DNA of 64,000 bases, taken from contig NZ_MUNS01000032.1 of the NCBI RefSeq assembly GCF_002002705.1, positions 1 through 64,000 on the forward strand, in the 5' to 3' direction. The DNA is from Polaromonas sp. C04. GTDB taxonomy: Bacteria; Pseudomonadota; Gammaproteobacteria; Burkholderiales; Burkholderiaceae_C. Below, piece after piece: positions 54,078-61,914 of the stretch (position 1 is the stretch's first letter; each line of letters starts with the position of its first letter). The translations under genes and the position numbers were made by a program. The notes beneath the pieces are model-generated. The model saw only the letters and a program-made list of their open reading frames with translations. It searched no databases and was not told where the DNA came from.

Positions 54078-55883
54078 ATGAGCCACCCCCCCAAGAAGAA
54101 ACCCGAAGAAACCACCAACGGCCCCCACGCGTCGCGCCCCCCCGAGGGGGCCGTCGCACCTTCGGGACGGCCCGGCGGCTTGCGCAGCCAGCAATGGTTC
54201 GGTCGCCAGGACCGCGACGGCTTTGCCTACCGCAGCTGGGTCAAGGGCAAGGGCGTGCCGCATGACCAGTTCGATGGCCGCCCCGTCATCGGCATCTGCA
54301 ACACCTTCAGCGAACTCACGCCCTGCAATTCGCACTTTCGCCTGCTTGCCGAGCAGGTCAAGATCGGCGTGTACGAGGCCGGCGGCTTTCCGCTCGAATT
54401 TCCGGTGATGTCGCTGGGCGAAACGCTGCTGCGTCCGACCGCCATGCTGTACCGCAACCTGGCGTCGATGGACGTGGAAGAAAGCATCCGCGGCAACCCG
54501 CTCGACGGCGTGGTGCTGCTGATGGGCTGCGACAAGACCACGCCCTCGCTGGTGATGGGCGCGGCCAGCGTGGATTTGCCGACCATCGGCGTCAGCGGCG
54601 GGCCGATGCTGAACGGCAAATGGCGCGGCCAGGAACTGGGTTCGGGCACCGGCGTGTGGAGCATGAGCGAGCAGGTGCGTGCCGGCACGCTCAAGCTGCA
54701 GGATTTCTTCGAAGCCGAGAGTTGCATGCACCGCAGCCACGGCCACTGCATGACCATGGGCACGGCGAGCACCATGGCCAGCATGGTGGAAGCGCTGGGC
54801 ATCGGCCTGCCCGGCAACGCGGCCTACCCGGCGGTCGATGGGCGGCGCAACGTGCTGGCGCGCATGGCGGGACGGCGCGCCGTCGGCATGGTGCACGAGG
54901 ATCTGAAGCTGTCGAAAATCCTGACGCGCGAGGCGTTTGAAAATGCCATCAAGACCCTGGCGGCGATCGGCGGCTCGACGAATGCCGTGATCCACCTGAT
55001 TGCGATGGCCGGGCGCATCGGTGTCAAACTGACGATTGACGACTTCGACCGGCTCGCGGGCGAACTGCCCTGCCTGGTGAATCTGCAGCCGTCCGGCAAA
55101 TTCCTGATGGAAGACTTCTGCTATGCCGGCGGCCTGCCCGTCGTGCTGAAGGAGATCGCCCAGCACCTGCACCTTGGGGCCATCACGGCCAACGGCCTGA
55201 CCATTGGCGAGAACATTGCCGACGCGCAGAACTACAACACCGAGGTCATCAAGCCGCTGGCCACACCCTTCAAGGAGAACGCCGGCATCGCGGTGCTGCG
55301 CGGCAACCTGTCGCCGCGCGGCGCGGTCATCAAGCCCAGCGCCGCCACGCCCGGGCTGATGGTGCACAAGGGCCGTGCCGTGGTGTTCGAGAACATCGAG
55401 GACTTCCACCAGCGCATTGACGACGAGTCGCTCGACATCGACGAGAACTGCGTCATGGTGCTGAAGAACTGCGGCCCCAAGGGCTATCCCGGCATGGCAG
55501 AAATCGGCAACATGCCGCTGCCGCCCAAGATACTGCGCCGCGGCATTACCGACATGGTGCGCATCAGCGACGGGCGCATGAGCGGCACGGCCTACGGCAC
55601 CGTGATCCTGCACACCGCGCCGGAGGCCGCCGCCGGCGGGCCGCTGGCCGTGGTGCAAAACGGCGACATCATCGAGCTCGATGTGCCGCGCCGCCTGCTG
55701 CACCTGCTTGTGAGCGACGAGGAACTGGCGCGCCGGCTGGCCCGGTGGAAAGCCCCGGAGCCACCCATGTCGTCGGGCTACTGGAAGCTCTACATCGATC
55801 GCGTGCTGCAGGCCGATGAAGGCGTGGACCTGGACTTCCTCGTCGGCCAGCGCGGCTCGTTCGTGCCACGCGACAACCACTGA
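54078..55883 (+). CDS. IlvD/Edd family sugar-acid dehydratase (arabinonate/galactonate type)
   Basis: 601-residue Fe-S dehydratase producing a 2-keto-3-deoxy sugar acid. Cluster cysteines lie in GICNTFSELTPCNSHF, GCDKTTPSLVMGA and HGHCMTMGTASTMASM; conserved SGGPMLNG, GGSTNAVIHLIA and DGRMSGTAYG are present. Closest in style to L-arabinonate and related pentonate/hexonate dehydratases. Residues ~16-35 come from a CCCCCCGAGGGGGC repeat and make the N-terminus longer than usual before LRSQQWFGR. The start at 54078 is the nearest ATG; 54027 is also open. Heads the plus-strand operon. Confidence 0.93.
   Translation: MSHPPKKKPEETTNGPHASRPPEGAVAPSGRPGGLRSQQWFGRQDRDGFAYRSWVKGKGVPHDQFDGRPVIGICNTFSELTPCNSHFRLLAEQVKIGVYEAGGFPLEFPVMSLGETLLRPTAMLYRNLASMDVEESIRGNPLDGVVLLMGCDKTTPSLVMGAASVDLPTIGVSGGPMLNGKWRGQELGSGTGVWSMSEQVRAGTLKLQDFFEAESCMHRSHGHCMTMGTASTMASMVEALGIGLPGNAAYPAVDGRRNVLARMAGRRAVGMVHEDLKLSKILTREAFENAIKTLAAIGGSTNAVIHLIAMAGRIGVKLTIDDFDRLAGELPCLVNLQPSGKFLMEDFCYAGGLPVVLKEIAQHLHLGAITANGLTIGENIADAQNYNTEVIKPLATPFKENAGIAVLRGNLSPRGAVIKPSAATPGLMVHKGRAVVFENIEDFHQRIDDESLDIDENCVMVLKNCGPKGYPGMAEIGNMPLPPKILRRGITDMVRISDGRMSGTAYGTVILHTAPEAAAGGPLAVVQNGDIIELDVPRRLLHLLVSDEELARRLARWKAPEPPMSSGYWKLYIDRVLQADEGVDLDFLVGQRGSFVPRDNH
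54125..54183 (+). repeat. CCCCCCGAGGGGGCC-type repeat inside the dehydratase 5' end
   Basis: CCCACGCGTCGCG, then CCCCCCGAGGGGGCC at 54138-54152, then a GTCGCACCTTCGGGAC hairpin. Core and flanks resemble the intergenic repeat at 25383. It lies between the start codon and the conserved part of the dehydratase, in frame. Confidence 0.7.
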
Positions 55884-55918
55884 GCCTGGCCGCACTCCCC
55901 TCCGTTGAAAGCCCCGCC

Positions 55919-56824
55919 GTGAAGCAGTTGCTGGCCGTCGACTGGGGCACCTCGTCGCTGCGCGGCGCGCTGCTGGACCGGCACGGCAAGGTGCTGCAGG
56001 AGCGAGCGTTTGCGCGCGGCATCCTGAGCGTGCCCCCGGGTGAGTTTGCTACGGTATTTGAAGCATGCTTCGCACCATGGACAAGGGCTGCAGGCACTTT
56101 TTGCCTGATATCCGGAATGGCCGGCAGCCGCCAGGGCTGGATCGAGGCGCCCTACTGCGCCTGCCCTGCGGGGTTCGACGACATCGCACGCCGGCTGGCC
56201 TGGGTGACGCCGGGACGCATCGCCATCGTGCCGGGTCTGTGCTGCGAACGGGACGGAATCCCCGACGTCATGCGCGGCGAAGAAACCCAGGTGCTCGGTG
56301 CCCTGCAACTGCTGGACCTGCCAGACGCCGTGCTGGTGCTGCCGGGCACGCACAGCAAATGGGTGCGCGTGGCCTCTGGCCGCATCGAGCACTTCACCAC
56401 CTTCATGACGGGCGAGTTCTACGCGCTGCTGCGCCAGCATTCCATCCTCGCGCGCACCCTGCCCGGCGATGACGGCGACCTCGACGTGGACGCGTTCAAC
56501 CAGGGCGTGGCGCTCGCCTTGCGTAGCGGCAGCCTGCTGCAAACCGCGTTCAGTGCGCGCACGCTGTCGCTGTTTGAACGCCTGCCCGCAGCGGCCCTGC
56601 CCAGCTACCTGTCGGGGCTGGTGATTGGCGAAGAACTGCGCACGCAGCCGCTGGAGGCCGGCGCGCAGGTGGTCCTCGTCGGCACCGACACGCTGACGCA
56701 GCGTTACGGGCTGGCGCTGGCGCAGCGCCGCGTGCCGGTGCGGCGCGTCGGCCCGGACGCCGCCTGGCGCGGGCTGTGGGCCATTGCCGGCGCCCTGTCG
56801 TCCTCTCTTACAGGAATGCCATGA
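55919..56824 (+). CDS. dgoK: 2-dehydro-3-deoxygalactonokinase
   Basis: 301-residue sugar kinase of the DgoK family. Phosphate-1 loop AVDWGTSSLRGALLD, ISGMAGSRQGW, VLVLPGTHSKWV (adenosine/phosphate-2 region) and a C-terminal VLVGTDTLTQRY. Phosphorylates 2-keto-3-deoxygalactonate from the dehydratase. GTG start with no strong ribosome site, 35 bp after the dehydratase. Residues ~43-62 (FATVFEACFAPWTRAAGTFC) are encoded by a repeat-like segment. Confidence 0.92.
   Translation: MKQLLAVDWGTSSLRGALLDRHGKVLQERAFARGILSVPPGEFATVFEACFAPWTRAAGTFCLISGMAGSRQGWIEAPYCACPAGFDDIARRLAWVTPGRIAIVPGLCCERDGIPDVMRGEETQVLGALQLLDLPDAVLVLPGTHSKWVRVASGRIEHFTTFMTGEFYALLRQHSILARTLPGDDGDLDVDAFNQGVALALRSGSLLQTAFSARTLSLFERLPAAALPSYLSGLVIGEELRTQPLEAGAQVVLVGTDTLTQRYGLALAQRRVPVRRVGPDAAWRGLWAIAGALSSSLTGMP
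56045..56103 (+). repeat. Dispersed ~58-bp repeat inside dgoK
   Basis: Reads TTTGCTACGGTATTTGAAGC, ATGCTTCGCACCATG, GACAAGGGCTGCAGGCACTT, TTTGCC, one of the best matches to the copies at 20504 and 34854. It is in frame and the protein keeps normal family length, so it seems to have replaced rather than inserted sequence. Confidence 0.68.
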
Positions 56825-57459
56825 ATGCCCACGATAAATTCACGCACGCGCTGCGCGCCCTTCCCCTGGTCGGCATCCTGCGCGGCGTGTCGCCGCACGA
56901 AGCCCTGCCGATCGGCGAAGCACTCACGGGCGTGGGCTGGACGCTGATCGAGGTACCCCTCAACTCCCCGCAGCCCCTGCAAAGCATCGAAGCCATGGCC
57001 AGCGCCTTTCCGGACGCGCTGGTCGGCGCGGGTACTGTGCTCAGCCCGCACGATGTGCGCAACGTCCATGCGGCCGGCGGCCGGCTGGTGGTGGCCCCGA
57101 ATTTCAATACCGCGGTGATCCAGGAGGCGGTGCGCCTTGGCATGGTCTGCCTGCCCGGCGTGATGACCGCCACCGAAGCCTTTGCCGCGCTCGACGCGGG
57201 CGCCACCGGCCTCAAGCTGTTTCCGTGCGAGATGATCACGCCCGCGGTGGTGAAAGCGCTGCGCGCCGTGCTCGGCGCGGACACCATGCTGCTGCCGGTC
57301 GGCGGCATCACGCCGGAGAATATGGGCGCCTACCGGGCCGCCGGGGCCAGCGGCTTCGGCATCGGCTCGGCGCTGTACCAGCCCGGCATGGCGGCCCTCT
57401 CGGTTCGGGAGAATGCTATGAACTTCATAGCTGCCTACGAGGGTACCATCAGGGCATGA
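56821..57459 (+). CDS. dgoA: 2-dehydro-3-deoxy-6-phosphogalactonate aldolase
   Basis: 212-residue class I aldolase of the KDPG/KDPGal family, cleaving to pyruvate and glyceraldehyde 3-phosphate. Catalytic Glu in ALTGVGWTLIEVPLNSP, Schiff-base Lys in TGLKLFPCEM near residue 130, phosphate loop LPVGGITPENM and SGFGIGSALY. Start overlaps the dgoK stop (ATGA). The last residues, NAMNFIAAYEGTIRA, come from a repeat copy that also provides the next gene's start codon. Confidence 0.95.
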   Translation: MNAHDKFTHALRALPLVGILRGVSPHEALPIGEALTGVGWTLIEVPLNSPQPLQSIEAMASAFPDALVGAGTVLSPHDVRNVHAAGGRLVVAPNFNTAVIQEAVRLGMVCLPGVMTATEAFAALDAGATGLKLFPCEMITPAVVKALRAVLGADTMLLPVGGITPENMGAYRAAGASGFGIGSALYQPGMAALSVRENAMNFIAAYEGTIRA

Positions 57460-57470
57460 GCACTATTTCT
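57412..57470 (+). repeat. Dispersed ~57-bp repeat spanning the dgoA/SDR junction
   Basis: Reads AATGCTATGAACTTCATAGC, TGCCTACGAGGGTACC, ATCAGGGCATGAGCACTATT. The dyad GCTATGAACTTCATAGC is exact at its ends. It carries the dgoA stop and the ATGA start of the SDR. Confidence 0.7.
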
Positions 57471-58238
57471 TCACAAATTTCGTTCGGGCTGCAAGGCCGG
57501 GTGTGCATCGTCACCGGCGGTGCGCAGGGCATTGGCGAGGCGTGCGCCCGCCGCTTCGCGCGCGACGGCGCCCTGGTCGTGGTCACCGATGTGGACGACA
57601 CACGCGGCCAAAAACTGGCGCAGGAACTCGGCGCCCTGTATGTGCATTGCGACGTCGGCGACAAGGTCCAGGTGGATGCGCTGGTGGCGCAGGCCATGGC
57701 CGCGCATGGCCGCATCGACGTGCTGGTCAACAACGCGGGCATCTTCAAGGCCGCGGAATTTCTGGACGTCACCGAGGCGGATTTCGATGCCGTGCTGCGC
57801 GTCAACCTCAAGGGCTCGTTCCTGGTCGGGCAGGCCGTGGCCCGCGAGATGGCCAGGGTGCGCCGGGGCAGCATCGTCAACATGAGCTCGGTCAACGGCG
57901 TGCTGACCATCCCCACGATCGCCAGCTACAACGTCAGCAAGGGCGGCATCAACCAGCTCACGCGCGTGATGGCGCTGGCGCTGGCCGACCAGGGGATTCG
58001 CGTGAACGCCGTGGCGCCCGGCACCATCGCCACCGAACTCGCGGCCAAAGCCGTGCTGACCAGTGAAGACGCCAAGGCCCGCATCATGAGCCGCACGCCG
58101 ATGAAACGTCTTGGCGAGCCCTCGGAAGTGGCCGACGTGGTCGCGTGGCTCGCCAGCGACGCGGCCAGTTACGTCACCGGCGAGATCGTCACCGTGGACG
58201 GCGGGCGCATGACGCTGAACTACACCGTGCCGGTGTAG
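57456..58238 (+). CDS. SDR of the sugar-acid operon (sugar or deoxy-sugar-acid dehydrogenase)
   Basis: 260-residue classical SDR: IVTGGAQGIGEACARRFA, NNAGIFKAAEFLDV, Ser in NMSSVNGVLTIP and catalytic YNVSKGGINQLTRVMA. Fourth gene of the dehydratase operon, coupled by ATGA to dgoA. Likely the aldose 1-dehydrogenase that feeds the pathway, or a 2-keto-3-deoxy acid dehydrogenase; the sequence does not decide. Confidence 0.9.
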   Translation: MSTISSQISFGLQGRVCIVTGGAQGIGEACARRFARDGALVVVTDVDDTRGQKLAQELGALYVHCDVGDKVQVDALVAQAMAAHGRIDVLVNNAGIFKAAEFLDVTEADFDAVLRVNLKGSFLVGQAVAREMARVRRGSIVNMSSVNGVLTIPTIASYNVSKGGINQLTRVMALALADQGIRVNAVAPGTIATELAAKAVLTSEDAKARIMSRTPMKRLGEPSEVADVVAWLASDAASYVTGEIVTVDGGRMTLNYTVPV

Positions 58239-58254
58239 CGCCCCGGAGGCCCGC

Positions 58255-58635
58255 ATGCCGCTTGCGAATCCCACCGAACTCGAAGGTGAGACGCCCTACT
58301 GCATCGTTCTCACCACCGTCCCCAACCAGGAACAGGCGCAAGCGCTGGCGCGCCAGATCGTCGAGGCGCGGCTCGGCGCCTGCGTGCAGATCGACGGCAT
58401 CCACAGCATCTACCGGTGGGACGGCGAGTTGTGCAGCGAGCCGGAATGCCGCCTGATGATCAAGACGCGCAAAGCCTGCTTTACGGCGCTGGCGCAATTC
58501 ATTCGCGCGCGCCACCCCTATGAAGTCCCCGAGATCGTGCAGATTCCGATAACGGCTGGGTCCGCCGACTACCTGCGGTGGATCGACGAAGGCGCGCAAC
58601 CAGGCGACGACCCCTTGTTCATGAGGCGCTGCTGA
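58255..58635 (+). CDS. cutA: Divalent cation tolerance protein CutA
   Basis: 126-residue trimeric PII-like protein. YCIVLTTVPNQEQAQALARQ, LGACVQIDGIHSIYRWDGEL, MIKTRKACF and HPYEVPEIVQIPI are the family strands. Role in metal tolerance or signalling is debated. Starts 16 bp after the SDR, so it may be read from the sugar-acid operon; it converges with the MFS gene, overlapping by 17 bp. Confidence 0.94.
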   Translation: MPLANPTELEGETPYCIVLTTVPNQEQAQALARQIVEARLGACVQIDGIHSIYRWDGELCSEPECRLMIKTRKACFTALAQFIRARHPYEVPEIVQIPITAGSADYLRWIDEGAQPGDDPLFMRRC

Positions 58636-59926
58636 CGGGGTTGACTGTCGCAACGGGCGCCACTGAGGGCCGGCGCATCGCCATCACGGCAAGAGACGCC
58701 AGCAGGCAGGCGCCGCCGGCGGCATACAGCGCCGGGGTGTAGGTCAGCAGCAGCGTGCGCGTCAGCCCCGCGCCATAGGCGGCGGTGGCGGCGCCGATTT
58801 GATGCGCCGCAAAAATCCACCCGAAGACGAGACCGACACGCTCCTTGCCAAAGCTCGCGCCGGCCAGCTTGACGGTGGGCGGCACCGTGGCAATCCAGTC
58901 CAGGCCGTAGAACATGGCGAAGATCGACAGGCCGTAGAGCGTGAAAGTCGAATGCGGCAGCCAGAACAGCGAGAGGCCGCGCAGCCCGTAGTACCAGAAC
59001 AGCAGCTTGCGGTTGTCATAGCGGTCCGACAGCCAGCCCGAGAGGATGGTGCCGAAAAAATCGAAGGCACCCATCATCGCCAGCACCGATGCCGCAGGCA
59101 CCGCCGTCAGGCCGTAGTCGGCGCACAGCGAAACGAAGTGCGTCTGCACCAGGCCGTTGGTGCTCAGGCCGCAGATAAAGAAAGTACCGAACAGAATCCA
59201 GAACGTGCGGTTGCCCGAGGCTTCGCGCAACGCCACAAAGGGCGTGCGAAACGTCATGGCCGCCGCGGCGACGGGTGTGCTGTCCGGTACGAACGCCTCC
59301 CCGAGCGGCGCCAGCCCGATATCGCAGGGCCGGTTGCGCACCAGGCACAGCGCGAGCAGCGCCACCAGCGCGCTGCCGGCAAAGATCGGAATCACCGCAT
59401 AGCGCCAGCCTGCGTGCTCGATGATCCAGGCGGCCAGCGGCAGGAAGGCCAGCTGTCCGGTGGCCGAGCTCGCGGTCAGCAGGCCAATCACCAGTCCGCG
59501 CCGGGCGGTAAACCAGCGATTCGCCACCACGGCTCCCAGCACCAGCGCCGTCAGGCCGGTGCCCAGGCCCAGCATCAAACCCCACAAGATGAACAGCTGC
59601 CAGAGCTGGGTTGCCAGCGTGGCCAGCGCCATGCCGGCGCCGACCAGCGCCAGTCCGGTGCACATCACGGCGCGCAGCCCCCAGCGCTCCATCAGCACGG
59701 CGGCAAACGGCCCCATCAGGCCATACAGTGCAAAGCGCAGCGCCAGCGCGGAGGAGATCTGCTCGTTGGTCCAGCCGAATTCGTGGCTCAGCGGCTGCAA
59801 GATCACGCCCGGCAGGCCCAGCGCGGCCGACATGGTGAGCATGGTGAGAAAGGTGACGGCCGCCATGACCCAGCTGTAGTGAATGCCGCGGCGTTGCAGC
59901 CATGTAGAGACTTGTTGGGCGAACAT
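58619..59926 (-). CDS. MFS transporter (OFA/oxalate-formate-like group)
   Basis: 435-residue permease with twelve predicted helices. IHYSWVMAAVTFLTML, GWTNEQISSALALRFALYGL and the loop GPFAAVLMERWGLRAVM (motif A style), and mid-protein DFFGTILSGWLSDRYDNRKL. Such transporters carry small carboxylates or aromatic acids. The start MFAQQVSTW has GAGGA upstream. Downstream of the MarR gene on the same strand (52 bp), which probably controls it. Confidence 0.88.
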   Translation of the reverse strand: MFAQQVSTWLQRRGIHYSWVMAAVTFLTMLTMSAALGLPGVILQPLSHEFGWTNEQISSALALRFALYGLMGPFAAVLMERWGLRAVMCTGLALVGAGMALATLATQLWQLFILWGLMLGLGTGLTALVLGAVVANRWFTARRGLVIGLLTASSATGQLAFLPLAAWIIEHAGWRYAVIPIFAGSALVALLALCLVRNRPCDIGLAPLGEAFVPDSTPVAAAAMTFRTPFVALREASGNRTFWILFGTFFICGLSTNGLVQTHFVSLCADYGLTAVPAASVLAMMGAFDFFGTILSGWLSDRYDNRKLLFWYYGLRGLSLFWLPHSTFTLYGLSIFAMFYGLDWIATVPPTVKLAGASFGKERVGLVFGWIFAAHQIGAATAAYGAGLTRTLLLTYTPALYAAGGACLLASLAVMAMRRPSVAPVATVNPVSSAS

Positions 59927-59978
59927 GCTCGTCCTCGTGAAGATTTTTTGGGAACTACGGATGCACTGCAGCGATGGG

Positions 59979-60458
59979 CTACGCCTGGGCATCGCCGGAA
60001 TCGACGCTAGAGAGCAGGTCGATCGACTCATCGATCAGGCCGTGCAGCGCCAGCACCCGCTGCGTGCCCAGCAGCCGGTTCAGGCTTTGCTGCGCCGCCC
60101 TCCAGTGATGCTGGGCCTCGGCGCGCTTGGCACGCCCCTGCGCGGTGATGGTGACACTGCGGCTGCGCGCATCGCTGCCGGCAGACAGCTCGACCCAGCC
60201 GGCATCGACCAGCGGTTTGAGGTTGCGCGTCAGCGTGGACGCGCCCAACTGCATGGCTTTGGCAAGCTCGGTGGGACGGACCGGACCCAGCTTGAGGACG
60301 TGCGACAACAGCGAATACTGTGTCGTCCTGAGGCCCACCTTGGCCATCTCAAGGTCGTAATGCTGGCCGACGTGCCGCATCAGCTGGCGCAGCCGCAGAT
60401 TGGTGCAGCCCAGTGTTTTGAGAGCCGCCTGCGGGGATGGATCGAGTACAGCGTTCAT
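59979..60458 (-). CDS. MarR family transcriptional regulator
   Basis: 159-residue winged-helix regulator: CTNLRLRQLMRHVGQHYDLE, recognition helix LAKAMQLGASTLTRNLKPLV, wing ELSAGSDARSRSVTITAQGR. Similar proteins respond to aromatic or phenolic compounds. Start MNAVLDPSP at 60458; the longer frame passes through the operator. Divergent from a thioesterase and upstream of the MFS gene. Confidence 0.92.
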   Translation of the reverse strand: MNAVLDPSPQAALKTLGCTNLRLRQLMRHVGQHYDLEMAKVGLRTTQYSLLSHVLKLGPVRPTELAKAMQLGASTLTRNLKPLVDAGWVELSAGSDARSRSVTITAQGRAKRAEAQHHWRAAQQSLNRLLGTQRVLALHGLIDESIDLLSSVDSGDAQA

Positions 60459-60487
60459 GGGATGAATCCGGAGTTCATGTATTATAC

Positions 60488-60514
60488 TTGCATCTACAAT
60501 TATTGTATATGCAA
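60488..60514. promoter_or_regulatory. Candidate MarR operator, 27-bp dyad
   Basis: TTGCATCTACAAT and ATTGTATATGCAA flank a central T; 12 of 13 symmetric pairs match. It lies in the 74-bp gap between the divergent marR (60458) and thioesterase (60533) starts and would overlap both promoters. TTGCAT/ATGCAA arms with ACAAT/ATTGT cores are common for this family. Confidence 0.82.
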
Positions 60515-60532
60515 CCAAAGAGGACGGCTGCC

Positions 60533-61114
60533 ATGGACACTGCAACAAAGATGGGCACGACGGAATCGGACACCGAACGGACGCTGGCCCGGTGGACCAA
60601 CCAGTTGAACGAGGTGCGTGGCCGCATGCTGGCCGGCGGCGGCAAGCCGGGCCTCGCCAGCCCGTCCGTGGTCGCCGGCAAAACCGGCCTGGAAATCATG
60701 CAGGCCATGCTGGCCGGCGAAGCCCCCTACCCGCATATCGCCGAGACGCTGGATTTTGCGCTGGTAGAGGTAGGTCCCGGCACGGCCGTGTTCCAGGGCA
60801 CGCCGCAGCTCAAGCACTACAACCCGCTGGGCAGCGTGCATGGCGGCTGGTACGCCACGCTGCTCGATTCCGCCGTGGGCTGCGCGGTACACACCATGAT
60901 GCCGGCCGGACGCGGCTACACCACGGCCGAACTCAGCGTCAACATCGTGCGCGCCGCCTCCATCAAGTCAGGGCCGCTGCGCGCCATCGGCAGCGTGATC
61001 CATTGCGGGCGCCAGCTGGCCACGGCCGAGGGCCGCATCGTCGGACCCGACGGCAAGCTGTACGCCCATGCCACCACGACCTGCCTGGTGTTCGAGCTGC
61101 CGAAGCAGGGATAG
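60533..61114 (+). CDS. PaaI-family thioesterase (hotdog fold)
   Basis: 193-residue protein with a ~45-residue N-terminal extension and a hotdog domain: HYNPLGSVHGGWYATLLDSA (active-site helix HGG), YTTAELSVNIVRAASIKSG and HATTTCLVFE. Hydrolyses acyl-CoA, often aryl- or hydroxyphenylacetyl-CoA. AGAGGA precedes ATG 60533. Divergent from marR with a shared operator. Confidence 0.91.
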   Translation: MDTATKMGTTESDTERTLARWTNQLNEVRGRMLAGGGKPGLASPSVVAGKTGLEIMQAMLAGEAPYPHIAETLDFALVEVGPGTAVFQGTPQLKHYNPLGSVHGGWYATLLDSAVGCAVHTMMPAGRGYTTAELSVNIVRAASIKSGPLRAIGSVIHCGRQLATAEGRIVGPDGKLYAHATTTCLVFELPKQG

Positions 61115-61218
61115 CAGGGATAGTTTGGCCCCCGCCCGCTCACAGCCTGGATTTGCCCTGCGCGAGGACCTTGTCGCAGACCTGCTTCGCGATCTTTGCC
61201 TTCAGGTCGCCAGGCTGG

Positions 61219-61866
61219 TCATCGCGAGTTCCCCAGCGATTCCACGTAGCTCGCCACGGCCACCATGTCCGCCTCGGACAGGTCATGCGTAACGCCTTTC
61301 ATGACGGCACCCCGAGGCCGCTCATCCGTCAATTTGAATACCTTGAGCTGACGCACCACATAGTTGGCATGCTGGCCCGCCAGGCGTGGAAACTGGCCAT
61401 TGCCCTCGCCACCCGCGCCGTGGCATGCACTGCACTGCGTCACTCCCTGCTCGGGCAAGCCACTGCGAAAGATCATCTCTCCGCGTGCATTCGGCGCCGT
61501 TTTGCCGGCGGCAGCATGCATGGGCTGCTGGCTTGAAAAATAATCGGCCAGCTCGTTGATTTGCGTGGAAGTCAGACGCGTGAATCCCCACATGTGCTGG
61601 ACTCCGCTGGGGTCGCTCCTGGCATGCCCCTTGAAGTCCGTGAGCTGCGAGACGAGGTACTCCTTTTGTTGCCCTGCGAGCTTCGGGAACAGGGGGGAAA
61701 CCGATTCTCCCGTCATCCCATGGCACATCGAGCACACTTTTTGAACCATTGCCACCCCTGTCAGGGTCGATTCGTCCCCCGATTGGTTGTCGACTCCCGC
61801 GCAGCCCGAGAGCGCCAAGGCCGCCATGGAGAAAATGAAACCTGATTTCCTGAAATATTCAATCAT
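61219..61866 (-). CDS. Dihaem cytochrome c lipoprotein (c4/c-553-like)
   Basis: 215 residues. Lipobox LSGC after a hydrophobic stretch (FSMAALALSGC) would anchor it to a membrane as a periplasmic lipoprotein. Two class I cytochrome c domains, CSMCH near residue 45 and CSACH near 143, each with PKLAGQ / PRLAGQ and a distal Met candidate (VQHMWGF, GAVMKGV). It follows the cytochrome-porin gene by 48 bp on the same strand. Likely relays electrons between the outer-membrane protein and the inner membrane; inferred from co-location. Confidence 0.92.
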   Translation of the reverse strand: MIEYFRKSGFIFSMAALALSGCAGVDNQSGDESTLTGVAMVQKVCSMCHGMTGESVSPLFPKLAGQQKEYLVSQLTDFKGHARSDPSGVQHMWGFTRLTSTQINELADYFSSQQPMHAAAGKTAPNARGEMIFRSGLPEQGVTQCSACHGAGGEGNGQFPRLAGQHANYVVRQLKVFKLTDERPRGAVMKGVTHDLSEADMVAVASYVESLGNSR

Positions 61867-61914
61867 GTTGTTTCTCTTCGGGGAGTTCGTCGGAGCGAGC
61901 CTGCAGGAGACATT

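Noticed and set aside
54036-55895. 619-codon minus-strand ORF opposite the dehydratase
   Set aside because: Antisense of a gene with Fe-S cysteine motifs; His/Gln/Ala-rich without domain.
61115-61218. Minus-strand reading DLKAKIAKQVCDKVLAQGKS as a gene end
   Set aside because: About 100 bp, protein-like but no start, no family recognised and no continuation into the cytochrome gene.
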